The notes beneath the pieces are model-generated. The model made no database searches. It was not told the DNA's origin and saw only the letters and a program-made list of their open reading frames with translations. 6,299 bases of DNA, taken from contig JAGOOJ010000035.1 of NCBI GenBank assembly GCA_017992575.1, positions 1 to 6,299 of the forward strand, in the 5' to 3' direction. Source of the DNA: Candidatus Moraniibacteriota bacterium. GTDB taxonomy: Bacteria; Patescibacteriota; Minisyncoccia; Moranbacterales; UBA1568. The translations under genes were made by a program, and so were the position numbers. How positions within the stretch are numbered: the first letter of the stretch is position 1; each line of letters starts with the position of its first letter. Shown piece after piece: positions 1-5,258 of the stretch.

Positions 1-294
1 AAAGATGTTCTTACTAATGAAGTATTTATATCTCATGGCGCCCATCATGAATTGTTGGCTCGGGATACGTTTGAGGTTGGTACGATAAATTGGATTTCGG
101 GTAAGCAACCTGAAAAGACCAATCTCTCAGTCAAGATTCGTCATGGGGCCAAGAGGTATGAGGCAGTCGTAGAGTATCTCACAGATAAGAACGTGAAAGT
201 ACGACTCAAAGAAAAAGACCTCGGTGTTGCCGAGGGTCAGTTTGCCGTCTTCTATGATGATGACATCTGTCTCGGTGGTGGTGTTATTCGATAG
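1..294 (+). CDS. mnmA: tRNA-specific 2-thiouridylase MnmA, C-terminal fragment (5' end outside window)
   Basis: The frame is open from the first base, so this is the last 97 codons of a gene that starts upstream. MnmA is a cytoplasmic ATP-dependent enzyme that puts sulfur on C2 of the wobble uridine (U34) of Lys, Glu and Gln tRNAs. The visible part matches the C-terminal beta-barrel end of the family: a segment like the E. coli 'NNILVVAQG' strand, an NWI motif (E. coli has HWV), then AEGQFAVFYDDDICLGGGVI, which lines up with the E. coli ending [20 protein letters not shown]. The usual RYRQ motif of this domain appears changed to IRHGAKR. The catalytic cysteines and PP-loop are outside the window and cannot be judged. 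The stop is TAG, and mutY follows after 8 nt with its ribosome binding site overlapping this stop, so the two are probably cotranscribed. Confidence 0.93.
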   Translation, partial: KDVLTNEVFISHGAHHELLARDTFEVGTINWISGKQPEKTNLSVKIRHGAKRYEAVVEYLTDKNVKVRLKEKDLGVAEGQFAVFYDDDICLGGGVIR

Positions 295-302
295 GAAATC
301 AT

Positions 303-1292
303 ATGGTTATTCGTGGAGAAAAAATAAAATTCTTTGAACGGCAACTGTCTGATTTTTTTCGAAAAACGGGGCGGGTAGAATTGCCGTGGCGCAAGAAAAG
401 AATTACCGCTTATGAGGTTTGGGTATCAGAGATTATGCTTCAGCAGACCCAAGTAGTGCGGGTAGTAGAATACTATCGACGCTTCATACAGCGTTTTCCG
501 ACAGTAGAAAAATTAGCAGAAGCAACATGGGAAGAATTCCTGCCGTACTATCAGGGACTGGGGTACTATGCGCGCGGGCGTAATATGTTGAAAACCGCCC
601 AGGCAGTAGTGGCTGAATTTGGTGGTGAATTCCCTCGGGATAAGAAACTCCTGGAGACGCTTCCCGGGGTTGGGCCCTATACAGCTTCCGCTATCATGAG
701 TTTTGCCTATGATGAGAATCATCTGGCATGGGATACCAATTTGAAACGAGTGATTGGACGATTTTTTTTCGGAGGAAAGCATTTGGTGGTTGATGAAGCT
801 TTTTGGGAAGAGCGGTTTAGGATGAACAAGAAAGAGATGAACGCAGCACTCATGGACTTTGGAAGTGCGCTTTGTATTGCGCGACCGAAATGTCAGGCCT
901 GTTCGCTTCGGAGTCGTTGCACGTACTACAAAGAAGCAGGGAAACAAGAGGTAGTAAGAAAAGAGGTAAGCAGAGAGAAACAAGTCACTGGGGATTGGAG
1001 TCGGGCCCGGGTCTGTCTATTTTTGCACGAGAATCATAGGCGTTATTATTCAGCCAATACAAAACAGTATCGCCCATTTATGCTTCCTTCTGGATATACG
1101 ACGCGCGCTGATATTAAAGAGTATTTTCTCAAAAAATACGGACTGACTCTGGCAGTTCGACCACCACATGAAAAGCGAATTATCAAGGGTCAGGCGACGC
1201 TACTGGTAAATGCCCAGATTCTCCTCGGGGAGCCAAAATTTGCCCTGTTTTCGAAAAATGACGTAAAAGAGTATACTGGAAACAGCTTTTAG
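303..1292 (+). CDS. mutY: MutY-type A/G-specific adenine DNA glycosylase (divergent form)
   Basis: This 329-residue HhH-GPD base-excision-repair glycosylase is expected to remove adenine mispaired with 8-oxoguanine. Visible MutY features are LPWR (27-30), SEIMLQQTQV (42-51) with the catalytic Glu at 43, GLGYYARGRN (85-94), the helix-hairpin-helix LPGVGPYTA (120-128) with Tyr where EndoIII has Lys, and the catalytic Asp at 144. Four cysteines (191, 197, 200, 206) should bind the 4Fe-4S cluster. Three things are odd. The Asp motif is WDTNLKRV instead of the usual DGNV-R. The cysteine spacing is C-x5-C-x2-C-x5-C, one residue shorter than E. coli. The C-terminal part (about 235-329) keeps a rough NUDIX-like beta pattern but has no recognisable FSH loop, the 8-oxoG reader, and carries VRPPHEKRI instead. 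Start: ATG 303 has AGGA (293-296) 6 nt upstream, overlapping the mnmA stop. Adenine glycosylase is the best call; an altered substrate preference is possible. Confidence 0.9.
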   Translation: MVIRGEKIKFFERQLSDFFRKTGRVELPWRKKRITAYEVWVSEIMLQQTQVVRVVEYYRRFIQRFPTVEKLAEATWEEFLPYYQGLGYYARGRNMLKTAQAVVAEFGGEFPRDKKLLETLPGVGPYTASAIMSFAYDENHLAWDTNLKRVIGRFFFGGKHLVVDEAFWEERFRMNKKEMNAALMDFGSALCIARPKCQACSLRSRCTYYKEAGKQEVVRKEVSREKQVTGDWSRARVCLFLHENHRRYYSANTKQYRPFMLPSGYTTRADIKEYFLKKYGLTLAVRPPHEKRIIKGQATLLVNAQILLGEPKFALFSKNDVKEYTGNSF

Positions 1293-1333
1293 GTATTAAC
1301 TGATAGCTTTTATTGTAAGAACATACCATACAT

Positions 1334-2392
1334 ATGCAACTCAAATCATTAAATGTTTCGTTCTTTTTCTTTCTTTTCCTTCTTGTGGGTGTAGCGGTAT
1401 TTTTTATTTTTCAACCGTTCTTGACGGCTATCGTAGCGGCAGCTATTTTGACTGCTCTATTCAAGCGCCCGTATCATTTTCTTGAAAGTCTCTTTCATGG
1501 TCATCGAGGACTGAGCGCCTTTCTGACCTGTCTTTTGGTGGTGATGATCATTATTACGCCATTATTTCTGGTGCTGAGCTTGGCTATCAACGAAGCGAGT
1601 AATTTGTATACGACAGTGACTCAGGAGTCGACATTGCAGTCTATAATAGAACAGACATTAGGAACGATACAGCATGCTCCTTATGCGAGTATGTTTGTTG
1701 ATACGGTGGCTTTTGATCAAGAGCGTCTCGTAGCTGAGGTCAAAAACTTAAGTCAGCATGCATTGGGAGTATTGCAAACCGCGTATCAGGGAGTGGCCCA
1801 TTTTGTGTTCTGGGTATTTATTATGTTCTTTACATTGTTTTACTTCTTGATTGATGGCAAACGAGCGCTCCATGCTCTCATGCAGTTGTCTCCACTGAAG
1901 AATGAACATGATAAATTATTGGTGGAAAAGTTTATTTCCATTAGTCGTGCGACGCTCAAAGGAACTATTGTTATCGGAGCGATTCAGGGCCTGATTGGTG
2001 GGGTGGCCTTTTGGATAGCGGGGGTACCTTCGCCTGCTATTTGGGGGATTATTATGATTATTCTTTCGGTGGTTCCTTCTTTTGGTACCGCCATTGTGTG
2101 GTTGCCAGCTGGATTGATTCTCCTGGCTTTAGGTCATGTCTGGGAAGGAACGTTTGTGTTGGCTATCGGTGGTGGAGTTATCTCTCTTATTGACAATATT
2201 CTTCGTCCGAAATTAGTAGGAAAAGATACGCAGATGCATCCGCTCATGGTTTTCTTTGCCACCATTGGAGGACTGTCACTTTTTGGTTTGCCTGGATTTA
2301 TCATCGGTCCAATCATCATTGCTTTGTTTCTAGCATTATTTGAAATATACGGAATTGAATTTCGTGATCAGCTCAAGGAGTATAATGAATAG
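1334..2392 (+). CDS. AI-2E family (PerM/YdiK-type, formerly UPF0118) membrane protein
   Basis: This 352-residue polytopic inner-membrane protein has the usual length and layout of the AI-2E/UPF0118 family. Two N-terminal hydrophobic segments (about 9-27 and 29-43) and a third (about 61-84) are followed by a soluble stretch (about 85-150). A hydrophobic hairpin (about 155-173) ends in FLIDG. The family-diagnostic C-terminal half contains GAIQGLIGG (215-223), GVPSPAIWG (230-238), SVVPSFGT (245-252), a VISLIDNILRPKLVG segment (282-296) and GGLSLFGLPGFIIGPI (312-327). Family members have been linked to autoinducer-2 export, Na+/H+ antiport or general permease roles, so the substrate cannot be told from sequence. 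The gene lies 41 nt after mutY and 5 nt before lgt. No clear Shine-Dalgarno precedes ATG 1334. A TATACT (1272-1277) inside the mutY end could be a -10 box but lacks a good -35. Confidence 0.88.
   Translation: MQLKSLNVSFFFFLFLLVGVAVFFIFQPFLTAIVAAAILTALFKRPYHFLESLFHGHRGLSAFLTCLLVVMIIITPLFLVLSLAINEASNLYTTVTQESTLQSIIEQTLGTIQHAPYASMFVDTVAFDQERLVAEVKNLSQHALGVLQTAYQGVAHFVFWVFIMFFTLFYFLIDGKRALHALMQLSPLKNEHDKLLVEKFISISRATLKGTIVIGAIQGLIGGVAFWIAGVPSPAIWGIIMIILSVVPSFGTAIVWLPAGLILLALGHVWEGTFVLAIGGGVISLIDNILRPKLVGKDTQMHPLMVFFATIGGLSLFGLPGFIIGPIIIALFLALFEIYGIEFRDQLKEYNE
2375..2380 (+). promoter_or_regulatory. Shine-Dalgarno AAGGAG before lgt, unusually distant
   Basis: AAGGAG lies in the last codons of the AI-2E gene. 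It is the only Shine-Dalgarno-like sequence before lgt, but 17 nt separate it from the lgt ATG at 2398. It sits 4 nt from an out-of-frame ATG at 2385. Ribosomes may reach lgt by reinitiation or sliding after the AI-2E stop at 2390-2392, which is 5 nt before the lgt start. Confidence 0.5.
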
Positions 2393-2397
2393 TCTCT

Positions 2398-3234
2398 ATG
2401 AGAGAGTGGTGGCAACATATTCCGGAATATATAGACCCGATCGTTTTTACGGTCGGTTTTGTTTCGGTACACTGGTATGCACTCTGTTTTGTGGCAGGAT
2501 TTCTTTTTGCTCTGGTGTGTGCGCAGTACTATAAACAAGAGTTTAGAATTACTCTTTCGAGAGATGAAATGACGGATCTTTTCCTCGTCTTGTTTCTGGG
2601 GGCAGTTTTCGGAGGGCATATGGGGTATGGTCTGTTGTATCGACCGGATATATTCCTTGCTCACCCACTCCTTTTTTTTCTGCCTTATCAACCAACTACT
2701 GGAGTCTGGGGAATTGCTGGGATGAGTTTCCATGGTGGAGTTATTGGTGTAGTCTGTGCCCTCTTTCTTTTTGTAAGGAGGAGAGCTCTTTCTTTTTTCT
2801 TATTGGCTGATTTGATTGCTTTTGTTGCTCCGTTGGCCTTGTTTTTTGGAAGAATAGGCAATTTTCTGGCAGTAGAATTGCACGGTCGAATTACTTTGTC
2901 GCCGTGGGGGATGTATTTCCCGGGTATTTCAGGTGGGCTTCGTCACCCTTCTTCACTATACGAAGCCTGTGGCGAGGGGATTGTACTTTTTTTCTTTCTC
3001 TCTCTCCTTCGTCGCCGAATGTCAGTACCTGGTCAACTGGCGGGATGGTTTTTGGTTGGGTATGGGATAATCCGCTTTGGATTAGAGTATGTCCGCGAGC
3101 CAGATAGTGGTGCGGCACTACTTTGGATATTCACTCGAGGCCAAGTTCTTTCTCTTGCACTCATTGTTTTTGGAGGAATTTTTCTTTGGTGGCTTCGAAG
3201 AAAAAATTATGGTAAAATGAAAGCGTGCTGTTGA
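2398..3234 (+). CDS. lgt: Prolipoprotein diacylglyceryl transferase Lgt
   Basis: Lgt is an inner-membrane enzyme that moves a diacylglyceryl group from phosphatidylglycerol onto the lipobox cysteine of prolipoproteins, the first step of lipoprotein maturation. At 278 residues with about seven hydrophobic segments it is a normal Lgt length (E. coli 291). Family landmarks are the N-terminal HIPEYIDPIVF and VHWYAL (Tyr27), SFHGGVIG (110-117) with the essential-type His112, the signature GRIGNF (151-156) with Arg152 and Asn155, Glu160, RHPSSLYEA (182-190), and YGIIRFGLEYVREPD (222-236) with Arg226, Glu230 and Arg233. Oddities: the usual INGE after GRIGNF is LAVE, so one conserved Asn is missing; GGR-GY is GGHMGY; and PSQLYE is PSSLYE. 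ATG 2398 is chosen because the conserved N-terminus begins right there and an in-frame TGA lies just upstream at 2386. Translation is probably coupled to the AI-2E gene. Confidence 0.96.
   Translation: MREWWQHIPEYIDPIVFTVGFVSVHWYALCFVAGFLFALVCAQYYKQEFRITLSRDEMTDLFLVLFLGAVFGGHMGYGLLYRPDIFLAHPLLFFLPYQPTTGVWGIAGMSFHGGVIGVVCALFLFVRRRALSFFLLADLIAFVAPLALFFGRIGNFLAVELHGRITLSPWGMYFPGISGGLRHPSSLYEACGEGIVLFFFLSLLRRRMSVPGQLAGWFLVGYGIIRFGLEYVREPDSGAALLWIFTRGQVLSLALIVFGGIFLWWLRRKNYGKMKACC
3210..3218 (+). promoter_or_regulatory. Possible extended -10 promoter for the first lysozyme-like gene
   Basis: TGGTAAAAT at the 3' end of lgt fits an extended -10 (TGn followed by TAAAAT, 5 of 6 to consensus). Only a weak -35 (TGGCTT, 3190-3195) sits 17 nt upstream. 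Transcription would start near 3225 and leave a leader of about 50 nt before ATG 3277. This would allow expression independent of lgt; the element is short and could be chance. Confidence 0.35.
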
Positions 3235-3276
3235 AGCGTTTTCTGGTGCAAGATCACTTTCAAAATCAAAAATCCC

Positions 3277-4224
3277 ATGTATTCTTTGCAGTCTTCTTTG
3301 GCGGAACGCGCCCGAAAAAATAGCCCATCACTGGATATTGTTGCTCCACGGAAACCGTCTTTGATAGTGGCTCCTGTTCGTGCATTTTCTTTACAGCAGC
3401 CACTCTCTGTTCAGCAAAAAAAGTTGGATGGTCTTATCCGTGAGCAGGAATCTTTTTTTGAAAAATTGAAAAATTATACTTGGCGCGAAAAAGTAGCGTA
3501 TTCGTTTCGTAAGAGTCAATTATACGTTCGTTATACGAAACGATTTTTTTCTCAGTGTCTGCCGAGTTTGACTCCGCATAAGATGCTGTATGGCTCTATT
3601 ATGGGAGGGATCGCTTTCGGTATGGTGAGTATGGCATTTATTGCCCACATTTTTGGATCAGGTGTCTTTGCTCGTGCCACTACTCCTGCTCCAGTGGCGG
3701 TTTTGGAAACAACGAGTGAAGAAGTCGCTGTTCCTCCCGCTCTTGAAAGTTATGATCCCAACCAGGATGTCTTTTTTGAATATTTTGGTCAGGTGACCAA
3801 AGAGAAGTATGAAGCCAGTATCCGCGATATGGTCAAGGGGTACCCTATCGAAGCTATGTTGCCTTATATTTTTTCTCAGGATCGATTGACAGCTGCCTTT
3901 CTTATCGGGATTGCTAAGAAGGAAAGTAATTGGGGCAAGCGTATCCCGGTGCTTGATGGTCAGGATTGTTTCAATTATTGGGGCTATCGAGGAATTCGGC
4001 GTATGATGGGTTCTGGCGGACATACTTGTTTCAATAGTCGCAAGGATGCCGTGGAGACAGTTGCCACTCGGTTGAACAAGCTTATTCATTCCGAAAAGCT
4101 TGATACTCCGGAAAAAATGATTGTATGGAAGTGTGGTTTCAGCTGTCAGGGGCACAGTCGTGAAAGTGTCAAAAAATGGATTTCTGACGTCGACATGTAT
4201 TTTTCCCGACTCAACGACGAATAG
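3277..4224 (+). CDS. Membrane-anchored lysozyme-like protein, paralogue 1 (putative peptidoglycan hydrolase)
   Basis: This 315-residue protein has a basic, Lys/Arg-rich N-terminus of about 100 residues, one hydrophobic span (about 103-126) and a linker rich in Ala, Pro, Glu and Thr (about 132-165). The C-terminal domain (about 175-312) should be outside the membrane by the positive-inside rule. That domain has GIAKKESNWGKR (211-222), the look of the catalytic Glu helix of the lysozyme/transglycosylase/glucosaminidase superfamily, with Glu216 as candidate acid. It continues with DCFNYWG (230-236), a second CF (251-252), WKCGFSC (284-290) and KWISDVDMY (300-308). Cysteines 231, 251, 286 and 290 could form two disulfides. 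I recognise the pattern from uncharacterised CPR proteins but have no proven activity for it. Its paralogue is at 4373-5194. ATG 3277 is the only standard start after the lgt TGA before the domain; it has no Shine-Dalgarno, so translation may use an unstructured A-rich leader. Confidence 0.82.
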   Translation: MYSLQSSLAERARKNSPSLDIVAPRKPSLIVAPVRAFSLQQPLSVQQKKLDGLIREQESFFEKLKNYTWREKVAYSFRKSQLYVRYTKRFFSQCLPSLTPHKMLYGSIMGGIAFGMVSMAFIAHIFGSGVFARATTPAPVAVLETTSEEVAVPPALESYDPNQDVFFEYFGQVTKEKYEASIRDMVKGYPIEAMLPYIFSQDRLTAAFLIGIAKKESNWGKRIPVLDGQDCFNYWGYRGIRRMMGSGGHTCFNSRKDAVETVATRLNKLIHSEKLDTPEKMIVWKCGFSCQGHSRESVKKWISDVDMYFSRLNDE

Positions 4225-4228
4225 CCAA

Positions 4229-4238
4229 TTCTCTCGGA
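4229..4238 (+). repeat. Post-stop 10-mer, copy 1 (TTCTCTCGGA)
   Basis: TTCTCTCGGA begins 5 nt after the last base of the TAG stop of the first lysozyme-like gene. The identical 10-mer lies at the same distance after the stop of the paralogue (5199-5208). It is followed by an A-run and then the terminator. Confidence 0.7.
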
Positions 4239-4265
4239 AAAAAAATTACTATTTTGCTTCTATGA

Positions 4266-4296
4266 AGCCACTTTTGTATGAAAGAGTGGCTTTTTT
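4266..4296 (+). terminator. Rho-independent terminator after the first lysozyme-like gene
   Basis: AGCCACTTTT (4266-4275) pairs with AAGAGTGGCT (4282-4291) in a 10-bp stem with one G-U pair and a 6-nt loop. Five further Ts follow directly (4292-4296). It lies 41 nt after the stop and should end transcription coming from the mnmA-to-lysozyme gene run. Confidence 0.8.
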
Positions 4297-4298
4297 CG

Positions 4299-4327
4299 TT
4301 GACGTTTCTGGAAATATTTGATATCCT
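4299..4327 (+). promoter_or_regulatory. Sigma-70-type promoter for the second lysozyme-like gene
   Basis: TTGACG (4299-4304, 5 of 6 to consensus) is followed after exactly 17 nt by TATCCT (4322-4327, 4 of 6). The TGA just before it (4319-4321) gives an extended -10. The predicted start near 4334 leaves a leader of about 40 nt carrying the strong ribosome binding site. It begins 3 nt after the terminator T-run, so terminator and promoter together form a clean transcription-unit boundary. Confidence 0.6.
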
Positions 4328-4361
4328 CAGGAGTACGTTCTTAATAGATTTTTACCGTTCC

Positions 4362-4366
4362 GGAGG
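4362..4366 (+). promoter_or_regulatory. Strong Shine-Dalgarno GGAGG for the second lysozyme-like gene
   Basis: GGAGG is spaced 6 nt from ATG 4373, the best ribosome binding site in the window. It fixes the start at 4373 rather than the in-frame ATG at 4409. Paralogue 1 has no such site. Confidence 0.8.
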
Positions 4367-4372
4367 GTCTGC

Positions 4373-5194
4373 ATGTCTTTTTGGCTGTATGATGTGAACG
4401 GGTGCTCTATGGGTGAATTTTCCCGAGATAGCAAGCGTGAATGGCTATCACAGAAGAACAATTTTCTACAAAAATATCCCTTTCTTTCGAAAAAGGGCTT
4501 TTCTGCTTTCTCGGTGATGATCATGGGAGTTTCCGGTGTTTTTCCTGCTTTACCGGAAATTAATACCAAGACGCTTGCCAATCAGGATGTTGCTTCTTCA
4601 GAAGTACCTGTATCGCCAGTGTTGTCTCATGAAGAACTCTGTCATTGGCAACGAGACTTCGTTTCTTTTGTGACGCTTATGGATGGAAAAAAAGTGGACC
4701 AGAATATTGCCTGTACCGAGCCAATTTCTGTTTCGTCAGCAAGCAAGGAGTCTACTCCTATAGTGGAAAATGATCTAAAGCGTACCATGAGTGAAATGAC
4801 CAAAGGCTACCCATTGGAGGCTATGATTCCTGCTATTGCGACCTATGATCGTAGTGTGGCAGCTCTCATTGTTGGTATCGCCAAGAAAGAAAGCAATTGG
4901 GGAAAACGTGTTCCACGAACTCCTGATGGTGCGGACTGCTTCAATTATTGGGGGTGGAAGGGGGCAGGGAGTCGGGGTATGGCGATGGGTCACGGTTGTT
5001 TCGGGAGTCCGGAAGAAGCGGTGCAGGCGGTCGGGAATCGAATTGCTCAGTTGGTATCGCAACGGCAATCCAGTAATCCGGAGAGTATGATTATTTGGAA
5101 GTGCGGTTCGAGCTGTGCTACTCATAGCCCGGAAAGTGTCCGAAAATGGATTGCTGATGTTGATCTGTACTATCAGAAAATCGCCCAACCATAG
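4373..5194 (+). CDS. Membrane-anchored or secreted lysozyme-like protein, paralogue 2
   Basis: This 273-residue protein shares its C-terminal domain (about 135-268) with the preceding gene at about half of positions. Conserved are KGYP-EAM-P (144-153), GIAKKESNWGKR (168-179) with candidate catalytic Glu173, DCFNYWG (188-194), CF (209-210), WKCGSSC (242-248), HSPESV and KWIADVD. Cysteines 189, 209, 244 and 248 keep exactly the spacing of the paralogue (20, 35 and 4). The N-terminus is unrelated in detail: a charged stretch of about 41 residues, a short hydrophobic span (about 43-60) that may be an anchor or signal peptide, then a Ser/Val/Glu-rich linker with two extra cysteines (90, 114). No lipobox is visible, so it is probably not an Lgt substrate. 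The likely role is peptidoglycan cleavage or binding; this is inferred from the superfamily-like Glu helix and not proven. It has its own promoter and strong ribosome binding site. Confidence 0.82.
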   Translation: MSFWLYDVNGCSMGEFSRDSKREWLSQKNNFLQKYPFLSKKGFSAFSVMIMGVSGVFPALPEINTKTLANQDVASSEVPVSPVLSHEELCHWQRDFVSFVTLMDGKKVDQNIACTEPISVSSASKESTPIVENDLKRTMSEMTKGYPLEAMIPAIATYDRSVAALIVGIAKKESNWGKRVPRTPDGADCFNYWGWKGAGSRGMAMGHGCFGSPEEAVQAVGNRIAQLVSQRQSSNPESMIIWKCGSSCATHSPESVRKWIADVDLYYQKIAQP

Positions 5195-5198
5195 GCTG

Positions 5199-5208
5199 TT
5201 CTCTCGGA
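5199..5208 (+). repeat. Post-stop 10-mer, copy 2 (TTCTCTCGGA)
   Basis: This is identical to 4229-4238 and at the same distance from the TAG stop of the second paralogue. Here it forms the left side of a small hairpin: TTCTC (5199-5203) can pair with GAGAA (5207-5211) around a 3-nt loop. No T-run follows, so it is not a typical terminator. Confidence 0.7.
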
Positions 5209-5212
5209 GAAT

Positions 5213-5228
5213 TACCTGTCTTCAGGTA
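5213..5228 (+). repeat. Inverted repeat overlapping the DMT gene -10 box
   Basis: TACCTG (5213-5218) and CAGGTA (5223-5228) form a perfect 6-bp inverted repeat around TCTT. The right arm shares its last two bases with the TATAAT box at 5227. It could be a small operator or a hairpin at the end of the preceding transcript; no T-tract supports termination. Confidence 0.4.
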
Positions 5229-5232
5229 TAAT
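5227..5232 (+). promoter_or_regulatory. Probable -10 box (TATAAT) for the DMT transporter gene
   Basis: A perfect TATAAT lies 26 nt before ATG 5259, giving a leader of about 20 nt. No good -35 is found 15-19 nt upstream and there is no TGn extension. It may be weak or need an activator, with readthrough from the preceding gene as the alternative source of transcript. Confidence 0.45.
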
Positions 5233-5258
5233 AAAGACAACCATAAAAAGAATTTTCT

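Noticed and set aside
762..769. T8 runs in mutY (762-769) and lgt (2672-2679) as possible slippage or programmed frameshift sites
   Set aside because: Both frames continue without a break through conserved motifs on either side, so no frameshift is needed. T-runs are frequent in Phe-rich membrane genes here.
513..983. Minus-strand open frame of 156 codons inside mutY
   Set aside because: It lies wholly opposite a well-recognised HhH-GPD gene, has a low-complexity aromatic/Ser/Lys-rich product and resembles no known family.
1284..1312. Direct repeat AGCTTTTA (1284-1291 and 1305-1312) at the mutY end
   Set aside because: It is only 8 bp and AT-rich, with no stem, T-run or mobile-element context, so chance explains it.
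2774..2781. Perfect Shine-Dalgarno TAAGGAGG inside lgt
   Set aside because: It arises from consecutive Arg codons (AGG AGG AGA), and no ATG or GTG start follows at a suitable distance.
3658..4155. Minus-strand open frame of 165 codons opposite the first paralogue, with a partly similar 137-codon minus frame opposite the second (4775-5188)
   Set aside because: Their mutual resemblance follows from lying opposite homologous coding sequence. Neither has a credible start signal or family features, and the plus-strand frames are clearly the conserved ones.
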